Of a stretch of DNA of 64,000 nucleotides, positions 1 through 8,549 are shown piece after piece. Numbering within the stretch: position 1 is the stretch's first letter; every line of letters starts with the position of its first letter. The notes beneath the pieces were generated by a model that saw only the letters and a list, made by a program, of their open reading frames with translations, did no database searches and was not told where the DNA came from. The stretch is from Gordonia polyisoprenivorans NBRC 16320 = JCM 10675 (GTDB taxonomy: Bacteria; Actinomycetota; Actinomycetes; Mycobacteriales; Mycobacteriaceae): contig NZ_BAEI01000031.1 of NCBI RefSeq assembly GCF_000241325.1, positions 248,001-312,000 of the forward strand, written 5' to 3'. The translations under genes were made by a program, and so were the position numbers.

Positions 1-119
1 TCGAGATCATCCACATCGGCGGCGATCACCTGTCGATCGTCGACGAGCCGTATATCGGCAGGATCGGTGCCGACCTGACCCGCCGACTCGGTACCGTCGG
101 TTCCACCACCAGCAAGTGA
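1..119 (+). CDS. pks13: Pks13 C-terminal end (partial)
   Basis: The window opens inside this gene. The frame enters at base 3 and stops at TGA 117-119, leaving 38 residues that include [17 protein letters not shown]. This looks like the end of the C-terminal thioesterase domain of Pks13, the polyketide synthase that condenses two fatty chains into the mycolate precursor and transfers it to trehalose. The assignment rests mainly on context, because pks13 lies directly upstream of accD4 in mycolate-producing bacteria, and on general resemblance of the tail. Confidence 0.75.
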   Translation, partial: EIIHIGGDHLSIVDEPYIGRIGADLTRRLGTVGSTTSK

Positions 120-154
120 CAGACCGCGACACCGCGGACCACGCAGAGGATCAC

Positions 155-1702
155 ATGGACACCACCGCAGCCAAACTCGCCGACCTGAGGGCCAAGCTCG
201 AACTCGCCAAGGAGCCGGCCGGGGAGAAGGCGGTCGCCAAGCGTGCGAAGAAGGGCATCTTCTCCCCGCGCGAGCGGCTGGCGATGCTCTTCGACCCGGG
301 TACCTTCATCGAGATCGGGGCCCTGGCCAAGATGCCCGGCGCCGCCGAGACCGGATACGGCGACGGCGTGGTGACCGGTCACGGCCTGGTACACGGGCGT
401 CCGGTCGCGGCGTTCTCCCACGACCAGTCGGTGCATGGCGGCACCGTCGGAGAGATGTTCGGCCGCAAGGTGTCTGCGCTGATGGAGTGGGCCGGCAAGA
501 TCGGGTGCCCGATGGTCGGCATCAACGACTCGGCCGGCGCGCGCATCCAGGATGCGGTGACCTCGCTGGCCTGGTACGCCGAGATGGGCCGGCGCAACGA
601 CCTGCTGTCCGGACTCGCCCCGCAGATCTCGATCATCCTCGGCAAGTGCGCCGGCGGCGCGGTGTACACCCCCGCCAACACCGACATCCTCGTCGCCGTC
701 GAGGACAAGTCGTACATGTTCGTCACGGGCCCCGACATCATCAAACAGACCACCGGAGAAGAGATCTCGGCCGAGGACCTCGGCAGCGCGCACAACCAGG
801 CACGGTGGGGCAACATCCACCACGTCGCCGCCGACGAGAAGGCCGCGTTCGAGTGGGTCCGCGAGTATCTGCAGTACATGCCGTCGAGCTGTTATGAGAA
901 ACCGCCGGTGATCAATCCCGGACTCGAGCCCGAGATCACCGACTCCGATCTCTCACTGAACTCGTTCATGCCGGACTACGACAACGCCGGCTACGACATG
1001 CACGACATCATCATCAAGCTGTTCGACGACGGCGCCTTTCTCGAGGTCGGAGAGTTGTTCGCGCCCAACATCATCACCGGATACGCGCGCGTCGACGGTC
1101 ATGCCGTCGGGGTGGTCGCCAACCAGCCGAGCGTGATGGCAGGCACCCTCGACACCGACTCGTCGGAGAAGGCGGCGCGATTCGTCCGCATCTGCAACGC
1201 GTTCGGCATCCCGCTGATCTTCCTCGTCGACACCCCGGGCATCCTCCCTGGCCTCGCCGAGGAGCAGAAGGCGACGATCCGACGTTCGGGCCGATTCCTC
1301 TACGCCTACGTCGAGGCGGACGTCCCCAAGATCACCGTGGTGCTGCGCAAGGCCTACGGCGGTGCGTACGCGGTGATGGGCTCCAAGCAACTCGGCGCCG
1401 ACCTCAACTTCGCGTGGCCCTCGGCCAAGATCGCGGTGATGGGTGCCGAGTCGGCGGCAGCGGTACTCACCCGTCGCCAGACCGAGGGCATGTCGGCGGC
1501 CGAGGCCGATAAGGTACGCCGCGATTTCATCGACTTCTACAACACGATGATGGCCACGCCGTACCTCGCCGCCGAGCGCGGCTACATCGATGCCGTCATC
1601 GAACCCGCCGAAACCCGCCTTCAGCTACGAAAGGCGTTGGCGCAGTTGCGGGACAAGCAGACGATCCGCACCCCGCGCAAGCACTTCCTGATGCCGATCT
1701 GA
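155..1702 (+). CDS. accD4: AccD4, long-chain acyl-CoA carboxylase beta subunit
   Basis: Carboxyltransferase (crotonase-fold) subunit that, with a biotinylated alpha subunit, carboxylates a long acyl-CoA so that Pks13 can use it as extender unit in mycolate synthesis. About 515 residues, close to the roughly 520 of M. tuberculosis AccD4. The two oxyanion-hole glycine motifs are visible: CAGGAVY near residue 165 and [13 protein letters not shown] near residue 405. The start is taken at ATG 155 because AGAGGA sits a few bases upstream. A GTG at 116 overlapping the pks13 stop (GTGA) is in frame but has no ribosome-binding site. Probably co-transcribed with pks13. Confidence 0.93.
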   Translation: MDTTAAKLADLRAKLELAKEPAGEKAVAKRAKKGIFSPRERLAMLFDPGTFIEIGALAKMPGAAETGYGDGVVTGHGLVHGRPVAAFSHDQSVHGGTVGEMFGRKVSALMEWAGKIGCPMVGINDSAGARIQDAVTSLAWYAEMGRRNDLLSGLAPQISIILGKCAGGAVYTPANTDILVAVEDKSYMFVTGPDIIKQTTGEEISAEDLGSAHNQARWGNIHHVAADEKAAFEWVREYLQYMPSSCYEKPPVINPGLEPEITDSDLSLNSFMPDYDNAGYDMHDIIIKLFDDGAFLEVGELFAPNIITGYARVDGHAVGVVANQPSVMAGTLDTDSSEKAARFVRICNAFGIPLIFLVDTPGILPGLAEEQKATIRRSGRFLYAYVEADVPKITVVLRKAYGGAYAVMGSKQLGADLNFAWPSAKIAVMGAESAAAVLTRRQTEGMSAAEADKVRRDFIDFYNTMMATPYLAAERGYIDAVIEPAETRLQLRKALAQLRDKQTIRTPRKHFLMPI

Positions 1703-1763
1703 CGGTTCCCGTCGTCGCTTGTCGCTCGGGGTGTGGTGGTTCGGATCCAGCACCGTGGCAGGC

Positions 1764-1899
1764 GGTCTCGAGGCTCGTCGCTATCGCTCCTCGCACCTCG
1801 ACCATCGGACTTGGTGGAGGTCCATCCATCGGTGTGGGGGAGATCCTTCCCCCGCTGGTCGAGGTGCCCGGCGCCCCAGGCGCCGGGCCTCGAGACCCC
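1764..1899. repeat. Two dispersed palindromic repeat units in the accD4/VIT convergent gap
   Basis: The gap 1703-1927 holds two units of a family seen again at 18810-19022, 20661-20759 and 44813-45098. Unit 1 (1764-1808) opens GGTCTCGAGGCTCG and ends CACCTCGACCATCGG. Unit 2 (1857-1899) is the opposite orientation and contains a 9-bp stem, CCCGGCGCC, loop CCA, GGCGCCGGG. The position between convergent genes and the strong hairpin suggest a bidirectional terminator, but no U-tract follows. Confidence 0.75.
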
Positions 1900-1927
1900 T
1901 TGCTCTGGTGCTGGTTCCGCCCGCCGC

Positions 1928-2686
1928 TCACCCCACCGCATGCCCGACGAGGCGACCGATCGCGAACGTCACGATCATCGCTATCGCGCCACCGACCACG
2001 ACGCGGCACACCGGTCGCCAGGGTGACGAGCCGCCGAGCCGAGCGCCGGTGAATCCGGTGATCGCCAGCGCGGCGACGACCGCGGCGAAGGTGATCGGGA
2101 TGCGCAGCGACGCGGACGGGATCAGGATCGCGAGCATCGGCAGCAGCGCCCCGCTGAGAAACGACACCGCCGACGACGCGGCCGCCTGCCACGGACTGGT
2201 CAGTTCGTGAGGATCGATGCCGAGCTCGACGTCGACGTGGGCCTCGAAGGCATCGCGGGCGGTGAGCTCGGTGGCCACCCGGCATGCGGTCTCGTGCGTG
2301 AGTCCCTTCTCCTCGTACAAACCGACGAGCTCGTCGAATTCTGCCTGCGGCTGCTCCCGGAGCTCGCGGCTCTCCTTGGCCAACAACGCTTCCTCGGTGT
2401 CACGCTGGGTGCTCACCGACACGTACTCGCCGAGCGCCATCGACACCGCCCCGGCCGCGAGCCCGGCGATTCCGGCAGTGAAGATCGGTCCACGGTCGGT
2501 GGTCGCGGCGGCCACGCCGATCACGATTCCCGCGGTCGAGACGATTCCGTCGTTCGCCCCGAGCACGCCGGCGCGTAACCAGTTGAGACGATTCGACAAC
2601 GATCCCCCGGCATGGGGTTCGCCCCAATGCTGGTGTGGCGGCTCTGCGGAATCATGCTCGGCAGCCGCGCCGTCGAGAGGGGTCAT
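1928..2686 (-). CDS. VIT1/CCC1-family membrane protein
   Basis: About 252 residues of the VIT1/CCC1 family of iron/manganese transporters. The N-terminal signature is RAGVLGANDGIVSTAG, followed by the GLAAGAVSMALGEYVSVSTQ segment. A soluble Glu-rich middle part follows (RDTEEALLAKESRELREQP), then three C-terminal hydrophobic segments. These are typical of proteins that move Fe2+ or Mn2+ across a membrane; in bacteria the usual role is efflux or detoxification. The start at 2686 is preceded by GGGTGAG. It is two genes from dps, so a shared iron-handling role is possible but only inferred. The gene is convergent with accD4. Confidence 0.85.
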   Translation of the reverse strand: MTPLDGAAAEHDSAEPPHQHWGEPHAGGSLSNRLNWLRAGVLGANDGIVSTAGIVIGVAAATTDRGPIFTAGIAGLAAGAVSMALGEYVSVSTQRDTEEALLAKESRELREQPQAEFDELVGLYEEKGLTHETACRVATELTARDAFEAHVDVELGIDPHELTSPWQAAASSAVSFLSGALLPMLAILIPSASLRIPITFAAVVAALAITGFTGARLGGSSPWRPVCRVVVGGAIAMIVTFAIGRLVGHAVG

Positions 2687-2772
2687 GGACTCACCCAAAC
2701 ACCGAAAGCCGCTCCGCGCAAGCAAGGTGAGGCTGAGCATCACCGCTGTGTGCCGACGCGGCGAGACCGGAT

Positions 2773-4017
2773 TCAGGCGAAGCGTTGCAGGATCGAGTGC
2801 ACCGCCTGCGTGACGGTGAGCCGGTCGTAGCTCTGGACGAAGTCGAAGGTGCGGTCCAGATCGTCGGCGCCGCAATGTTGATCGCGCGCCGAGAGCAGAG
2901 CGGCGAAGTGTGGCCCGAGCACGGCGACGTTCCATTCCTCGACCAGGTCGTCGTCGGGGGCCAGTGGCGCGCGATGCACGTTGCCGTCGCGGATGTCGAC
3001 GAGGTCGACCCCGTACACACCGGCCAGGCCGGTCCGTTCGGACATGGCCCGCCAGCGTGCCGCGGTGCGCTCGGTGAAATGCCGGGCGTGCTGAAAGGTC
3101 CCGACGACGATGGCGGCACCACCGATCGCGGCCTGCTCTTCGAGCGCCTTGCTCATCTCGATCAGGAGGCGCTTGTTGCCCAGTCGCGGCGTGAGCGATG
3201 CCGAGGCGATGGCGTACGGCGTGGCCGCCTCGGGCGGCGGGGTCGACCACACGGGCAGTTCGGGCAGCGCGACGACGGTCGTGGCGTGCAGTGCCGCCGG
3301 CGACTCGACGGACGGATACAGCGCGCCTGTCCCGAACGATGCGCCCAGGGTCATCGCGGCGACGCGTTTGGCCTCGGTGTCGACGCCGTCGGCGATGACG
3401 ACGGCGTGGGAGCGCTCGGTGTGCGCGGCAAGGGTGTGCGCCAGTCGCGCCGGATCGGGGTTGGTGCCGTCGGGTGCGATGACGGCCTCGAGTAGCTCGG
3501 CGCCGGTGATCACGATGTCGGGTTCGACGAGAGACAGCAGCGTCGCCGCCTGATCGCTGCTGGACAGGCCGTCGACACAGACGATGCGCCCTTCCCGTCG
3601 TGCCCGGGCCACACGCGCCAGAGTGCGCTGGGGACTGCGTTCGACGGCGTCGGGCAGCACGACGAGGACTCGCTGTTCGAGCCGTTCGCAGGTGCCGTCA
3701 TCGAGGCCGTCGATGAGTTCGAGATCCATCGGCACGAGCAGCGGCAGGATCTTCGCGATCGATTGCGCCGTCGGGGTGGCCGCGTACTCGCTCTTGCGCC
3801 GGTCGAGGATCTGATGTTGTTCCATCAGACGAGCGGCGCGACGCAGGGCGCGAGCGGTTCCCAGGCGCGTTCCGGTGGGACCACGCAAGGTGAGTTCGAC
3901 CGCGGCGACGGCGCCGTCGTGCAATCGACACACCGGCGCGAATTGCATGTGGAGCTCCAGATCATCGAAGAGGGTGAAGCCGCTCTCCGCTGCGATCTGA
4001 CCAGGCTGGGTTGTCAT
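2773..4017 (-). CDS. Degenerate EAL-like plus DICT sensory domain protein
   Basis: About 414 residues from ATG 4017 (MTTQPGQ). The first two thirds resemble an EAL phosphodiesterase fold (FAPVCRLHDGAVAAVELTLRG, later DIVITGAELLEAV, and ADGVDTEAKRVAAMTLGA). The catalytic EALLRW-type motif reads ELTLRG, and the other metal ligands are hard to place, so cyclic-di-GMP hydrolysis is unlikely. The last ~150 residues (GTFQHARHFTERTAARW, then ERTGLAGVYGVDLV) look like a DICT domain, found with cyclic-di-GMP and light-signalling modules in actinobacteria. It stands alone and is probably a sensor or adaptor; ligand unknown. Domain assignment is from memory of the families. Confidence 0.7.
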   Translation of the reverse strand: MTTQPGQIAAESGFTLFDDLELHMQFAPVCRLHDGAVAAVELTLRGPTGTRLGTARALRRAARLMEQHQILDRRKSEYAATPTAQSIAKILPLLVPMDLELIDGLDDGTCERLEQRVLVVLPDAVERSPQRTLARVARARREGRIVCVDGLSSSDQAATLLSLVEPDIVITGAELLEAVIAPDGTNPDPARLAHTLAAHTERSHAVVIADGVDTEAKRVAAMTLGASFGTGALYPSVESPAALHATTVVALPELPVWSTPPPEAATPYAIASASLTPRLGNKRLLIEMSKALEEQAAIGGAAIVVGTFQHARHFTERTAARWRAMSERTGLAGVYGVDLVDIRDGNVHRAPLAPDDDLVEEWNVAVLGPHFAALLSARDQHCGADDLDRTFDFVQSYDRLTVTQAVHSILQRFA

Positions 4018-4214
4018 CGATGACCACGTCCATCTGCCTCTCGTGGCCTCAAGGTGCGGACAATCACTGGTGACTGTCGTTCGACTACCTGCGGCCAGGC
4101 GGTGGGATGCGGTTGGCTTCACATCCGGTGTATCGGCAGAGGATTCTCCCCGGTACTCCGTGAATCACCCCGGGGGCGGATCTCAGAGGGCAGATCTTTC
4201 GGAGGGCGGATCGC

Positions 4215-4490
4215 TCAGAGCCGGGACAGTGCGAACACCGTGCCTGCGGCCAGGATAACAAAGAACCCGACGAGGGCCAGGGCGAGCAGGATCGAGCCGA
4301 CGAAGCCCACGGCCATCACGGTCATCCAGATGATGACCGCCACGGTCATGGCCCACCACCAGAAGCCGACGCGGGACTCCCCGGAGTCCGGTGACGCCGG
4401 GGTCGCGGAGACCTCGGCATCACCGGCGGCGGGGTGGATCATCGCCCGGTGGTGGGCATCGGCAGCCGCTGGGGCGGAATCGGTTGGCAT
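4215..4490 (-). CDS. Small two-helix membrane protein
   Basis: About 91 residues from ATG 4490 (MPTDSAPAAADAHHR). A polar Ala/Ser/Pro-rich N-terminal half is followed by two hydrophobic stretches (WWWAMTVAVIIWMTVMAVGF and GSILLALALVGFFVILAAG) separated by only a few residues. The gene begins 10 bases after the dps stop on the same strand, so it is probably co-transcribed with dps. No function recognised. The region 4018-4214 upstream of the EAL-DICT gene holds nothing else I can identify. Confidence 0.6.
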   Translation of the reverse strand: MPTDSAPAAADAHHRAMIHPAAGDAEVSATPASPDSGESRVGFWWWAMTVAVIIWMTVMAVGFVGSILLALALVGFFVILAAGTVFALSRL

Positions 4491-4500
4491 GGGCGGAGTT

Positions 4501-5043
4501 TCAGCTGCGCGCCGCAGCTGCTGCGTCGGCCTCGGTGGTCGTGCCGGCCGTGGCGAGTTCACCGGTGTAGCTCTCGAGGTGCGCGCGGACGAACCACTGG
4601 AACTTCTCCAGCTCGGCGGTCTGGCCGATCAGGATGTCCTCGGTCACCGGGTCGAGTTCGCCGGTGGTGGCGATCGCATCGCGCTGGGAGGTGATGAAAC
4701 CGTCATACACCAGGTTCAGTGCGCCGAGGTGCGCCTGCGCGGTGTCGCGACCGATCGAGTAGTCGTCCCACGAACGGTCGGCCTCGATCGCCTTGGCCGT
4801 GCCGTGCGGGGATTCGCCGAGGGTGGCGATGCGCTCGGCGATGGTGTCGGCGTAGCCACGGACCAACTCGACCTGCGGATCGATCATCTCGTGCACGCCG
4901 ATGAAGTTCGCGCCGACGACGTTCCAGTGCACATGCTTGAGGGTGAGGTGCAGATCGTTGAGCGCACTGAGACGCTCCTGCAGGATCTTCGTGACGGTAG
5001 AAGCGGTTTCGCTGCTGAGTCCGGGAGCGGTGAATGTGGTCAT
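4501..5043 (-). CDS. dps: Dps-family ferritin-like DNA-protection protein
   Basis: 180 residues, the usual size for Dps. Dodecameric mini-ferritin that oxidises and stores iron with hydrogen peroxide and can bind DNA. The ferroxidase signature is present: HLTLKHVHWNVVG, then GVHEMIDPQVE and VRGYADTIAERI, supplying the His, Asp and Glu ligands shared between subunits. The C-terminal tail is short and Ala-rich rather than Lys-rich, so DNA binding cannot be judged. A good promoter lies immediately upstream and the transcript is probably leaderless. Confidence 0.95.
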   Translation of the reverse strand: MTTFTAPGLSSETASTVTKILQERLSALNDLHLTLKHVHWNVVGANFIGVHEMIDPQVELVRGYADTIAERIATLGESPHGTAKAIEADRSWDDYSIGRDTAQAHLGALNLVYDGFITSQRDAIATTGELDPVTEDILIGQTAELEKFQWFVRAHLESYTGELATAGTTTEADAAAAARS

Positions 5044-5049
5044 GCCGCA

Positions 5050-5078
5050 ACGCTATGGCCGGCGCGAGGTGTGCCCAA
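5050..5078 (-). promoter_or_regulatory. dps promoter (leaderless)
   Basis: On the minus strand TTGGGC (5073-5078), a 17-base spacer, then TAGCGT (5050-5055), six bases before the dps ATG. Both hexamers fit a housekeeping-type sigma factor. With the -10 box only six bases from the start codon, the transcript probably begins at or next to the ATG. The rest of 5079-5180 shows nothing else. Confidence 0.6.
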
Positions 5079-5180
5079 GCCGGCTCCGTCATGCGTCACG
5101 GAACCGAAATGGTCGGTAACGATCGGATAACGCCGCGGGTTTGGCGTCGAGCGGCGCCGGCAGTGGTCAGCCGGCGGTGG

Positions 5181-8100
5181 TCAATATCCGCTCGAGCGCA
5201 TCGGTGCCGGGTTGTAGAGCCCCGACCTCCGGGCGGTACCGAGATCGAGCCGTGCCGGGGGTGCCGGATCGATCTCGGTGAATCGTTGCAGACCACCCCA
5301 GTCACGCGCCCAGTTGTTGCGCAGATACGTCGGCAACAGGGTGGGGGTGAGCATGGCCTCGGTGATGCCGAGTGGTCCACCTGCCGTACCGGCCATCCAG
5401 GTCTGGCTGTTCTTGCGGGTGGCGTCGGCGTCGGGCATGATCCGCCACTTGGGTACCTGCAGCACACCGTTTTTCACGGCCATCGGCTGCTGGCAGGGGA
5501 ATACCATGCCGGGCAGCCAGTCGATGAACACCCGATCGGTGCGTCCGACGACGTCGTTGAGGGTGGCCATGGTGGTGATCCGCGGCGGGGTGAGTGCCAC
5601 CCATTCGGCGGGGGCGCCCGCAGTGTCGCGGACCTCGATGCGCACGAGGTCGGCTCGTGCCGGTGAGTTCGCCAGAGGGAAGCGCAGATTGCGCCAGGTC
5701 GGCGCCTCGCCGATGTCGAGTGGTGTCATCGTGCCCAGCGGTATCACGCGTCCGTCGGCGCCGAGCCGGCCGAATCGGGCGATCACCTGCTGGCCGGGAT
5801 GGACGACGCCGACCCCGTCGGTGGCCTGCACCGATCCGGCGACCGCGATCGTCAACAACGGCGCGGCATCTGACCGTGCCGGCATCGAATACCAGGATGT
5901 GGTCAGGCTTGCGGTCCCGGTCGGCGACCCGTAGGTGCCCAGAACCGGGGTCTGTGACGGGCTCAATCCGAAGGGCAACTGCACCGTCGACCCGTTGATA
6001 CCTCGTGCGCCCTGTCCGCCTGCGGTGCCGCCCTGTGCGGAGTCGTCCGACGACGAGGACTCATTGGCGCCGGCCCCCGATTGCGCACTGTTGGTCGCCG
6101 ACGACGCGCTGTCGTCCTCGGTGGTGTCGACACTGAGCTGGTTCGGAATACCGTTGGGGGAGAATCCATTCGGTGGCGCACCGGTCGGGGTGCCGGCCAG
6201 CGCGGCGGAGGTGTCGGGCGCCGGACGGCCGTCGACGGCAGCCGGGCGCAGCAGACCGGTGTTCGGGTTCGCCTCCACGAGCACGTCGTCGGCCAGACCG
6301 CACGAGTTGCCGGTGAGCGCGCGCACGTTGGAGTTCAGCCAGGAGAACGAATCGCGCTGCGCGTAGGCGCCCTTGGCGAAGGTGGCGACGGTGAACACGA
6401 TGACGAAGCACGAGATGACCGGTAGCGGTGAGAATTTCAGCCGCGAGTACCAGTGGTCGGAGTGGCCCGTGCGGGTCGGCTCGTCGACGTAGTCGTCGCG
6501 GAAGTGGAACCACAGCCCGACCGCCGCGGTGATCACCGCGAGGACCAGGAACACCCAGCCGAACTGCACGCCGCCCAACGACGGCGGCCGATCCCACCAC
6601 GGGACCCCGTAACTACCGACGAACCACCACCCGTTGGTGCCGGTGAAAGAAATGCCGGTCACTGCGAGAAGCGCTGCGGCGAAGAAGGTTCGGTTGCGGC
6701 GTGAGCGCAGGATGGCCGGCGCCATCATGGCCCCGGCCGCGGCGGCCAGACCACCGGCGATGCCGGCGTACACACCGAAGTGGTGGGTCCACTTGGTGGG
6801 TGTGAACGAGATGAAGAACATGGTGCCCAGGGTTACGGCGATCAGCCGCCAGATCGGTGCGCGGGCAACGCCGTTCGGATGAACACGGCGCAACAGCCGC
6901 AGTAGCACGACCACCAGGCACAGGATCATCACCAGAATTCCGAAGCGCCGGGTCAACGTACCGTCGGCGGTGGGCAGGATCAGGTAGTAGTACCGGACCG
7001 GCTCTTCCCACCACTCCAGGGTCGGGCCGACGTCGGTGGCGACCTGATTCCCGACGAGCAGCGGCATCAGCGGCTGTGCAGCAAAGATCTCGAACAGCAC
7101 CGCGGTACCCGCGGCGAGGATCGGCGCCAGCATCGGCACCAGACCGTCACGGCGTCGTCGGGTCACCACGGCCTTGACCATCGGCCGGACGCCGGCGAGC
7201 AGGGCCGCCACCGCCATCAGGCCACCGGGCGCGAGTGCCAGGGTGAACGCCGCGGTGATCACCGCGACCGCGTACGGCAGCAACCGGCGCGTGGCGATCG
7301 CACGCTCGACGCAACACCACGTCAGCAGCGCGCCCACCGCCTCGCCGGGTTCGGGACGCAGACCGTTGTTGTACGGCAACCAGATCGCGAGGTAGACGAA
7401 GGCCGCCGACCACACCGCAGGGGTGCTGTGACGCACCGCGCGACCCAACCGCGGAATCACCTCACGCGAGATCAACCACCAACCGAGCAGGCCGAGAGCG
7501 AACGCGGGCAACCGCATCCACGGCGCCGCGAGACTGACATGGGTCATCGCGGCGATGACCTGGAAGTGCCAGCCGAACGGGTCCTGCGGTACCCCGAAGT
7601 AGCGGAAGTAATTGTCGGCGTACCCGGCGGCACCGGTGATCCGGCCGACCGTGAGGTTGTAGCCGTCGTCGGAGGTGTTGGCGCCGGCGATCCACCAGAA
7701 CGCCAGGATCACGAACACCACGACGTCGGGCGGGCGAATCGTCCACCACCCCGACGGCAGGAAACGCTTGTGCCCCCGACCATCCCGATGGTCGAGAACG
7801 CCCAGGAACACCAACGACGCGATCGTCAGAACGATACCTGCGACGATGGCGAGGATCTTGAGTGTGGTCGGGGAGTTCACATACCGGGTGTCGATGGTGG
7901 CGTGCAGGCGTAGACCCTCGCGGGGTGCCGTCGCCGGGAGATCGGTGTAGACGCCGACGATCTGCGGGCGCATCTGCTGATCGGGTACCGAGAAGGTGTG
8001 CTGGCCGTCGCCGGGCAAGGCCGGCGCCGATGACGCCGACCCGGGACCGTCGGCGAAGCGCGCCGAGACACCGGTGCCGTCGGCATGGAAGAGGATGCGG

Positions 8101-8549
8101 CAGTTCGGATTCGACTGTGCAGCCGCACGCGGGGTGGTCAACAGGACCACGTCGCGGTCGGTGACCACCAGGGCATCGGGGGTCGCCCGGATGAACAGCG
8201 CTCGCGCCGACGCCTGTTGCCCGCCCTCGGGCAGCGTCGAGAGCAACACCCCGCCCGACGCCGGCAACTCGGCGGCCGGCGAGCACGGCACCGCGACGTC
8301 CATGTCGATCGGGACGAAGGCCACCAGCGGCGCGGCGACGTTGCCGACCGCCGATCCCTGCGGCCAATTCAGTTCGGCCGTGGACTGGTTCACCGGTAGC
8401 AGCGGGGTGAGGACCGCGAGCAGAAAGCCCAGAAGTCCGGTGACCGCTGCGGCGATCCGCACACCGTGACCACCGGGTATCCGAGTACCCCAGGTCCGAA
8501 TACCCGGTGTCCCTTCGACGACATCGGTCTGCCGATCCTCACTGGTCAT
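5181..8549 (-). CDS. embB: EmbB arabinofuranosyltransferase
   Basis: 1122 residues, GT-C integral membrane enzyme that adds arabinofuranose from decaprenyl-phospho-arabinose to arabinogalactan. Layout: cytoplasmic N-terminus, first transmembrane helix near residue 35, periplasmic domain to ~240, multi-spanning core to ~720, C-terminal carbohydrate-binding region. Acidic donor motif SDDGY at D294-D295. EmbB-type matches are YYYLILPTADGTLTRRFG, FTPTKWTHHFG and NGWWFVGSYGVPWWD. Starts inside the embA stop (ATG 8547-8549, 11-base overlap), so it is translationally coupled to embA. The position matching M. tuberculosis EmbB Met306 is Ala (AAGYADNYFRYFG). Confidence 0.93.
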   Translation of the reverse strand: MTSEDRQTDVVEGTPGIRTWGTRIPGGHGVRIAAAVTGLLGFLLAVLTPLLPVNQSTAELNWPQGSAVGNVAAPLVAFVPIDMDVAVPCSPAAELPASGGVLLSTLPEGGQQASARALFIRATPDALVVTDRDVVLLTTPRAAAQSNPNCRILFHADGTGVSARFADGPGSASSAPALPGDGQHTFSVPDQQMRPQIVGVYTDLPATAPREGLRLHATIDTRYVNSPTTLKILAIVAGIVLTIASLVFLGVLDHRDGRGHKRFLPSGWWTIRPPDVVVFVILAFWWIAGANTSDDGYNLTVGRITGAAGYADNYFRYFGVPQDPFGWHFQVIAAMTHVSLAAPWMRLPAFALGLLGWWLISREVIPRLGRAVRHSTPAVWSAAFVYLAIWLPYNNGLRPEPGEAVGALLTWCCVERAIATRRLLPYAVAVITAAFTLALAPGGLMAVAALLAGVRPMVKAVVTRRRRDGLVPMLAPILAAGTAVLFEIFAAQPLMPLLVGNQVATDVGPTLEWWEEPVRYYYLILPTADGTLTRRFGILVMILCLVVVLLRLLRRVHPNGVARAPIWRLIAVTLGTMFFISFTPTKWTHHFGVYAGIAGGLAAAAGAMMAPAILRSRRNRTFFAAALLAVTGISFTGTNGWWFVGSYGVPWWDRPPSLGGVQFGWVFLVLAVITAAVGLWFHFRDDYVDEPTRTGHSDHWYSRLKFSPLPVISCFVIVFTVATFAKGAYAQRDSFSWLNSNVRALTGNSCGLADDVLVEANPNTGLLRPAAVDGRPAPDTSAALAGTPTGAPPNGFSPNGIPNQLSVDTTEDDSASSATNSAQSGAGANESSSSDDSAQGGTAGGQGARGINGSTVQLPFGLSPSQTPVLGTYGSPTGTASLTTSWYSMPARSDAAPLLTIAVAGSVQATDGVGVVHPGQQVIARFGRLGADGRVIPLGTMTPLDIGEAPTWRNLRFPLANSPARADLVRIEVRDTAGAPAEWVALTPPRITTMATLNDVVGRTDRVFIDWLPGMVFPCQQPMAVKNGVLQVPKWRIMPDADATRKNSQTWMAGTAGGPLGITEAMLTPTLLPTYLRNNWARDWGGLQRFTEIDPAPPARLDLGTARRSGLYNPAPMRSSGY

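Noticed and set aside
2687-3250. Upstream extension of the VIT-type gene
   Set aside because: Overlaps the EAL-DICT gene; the VIT family fold and a GGGTGAG site support ATG 2686.
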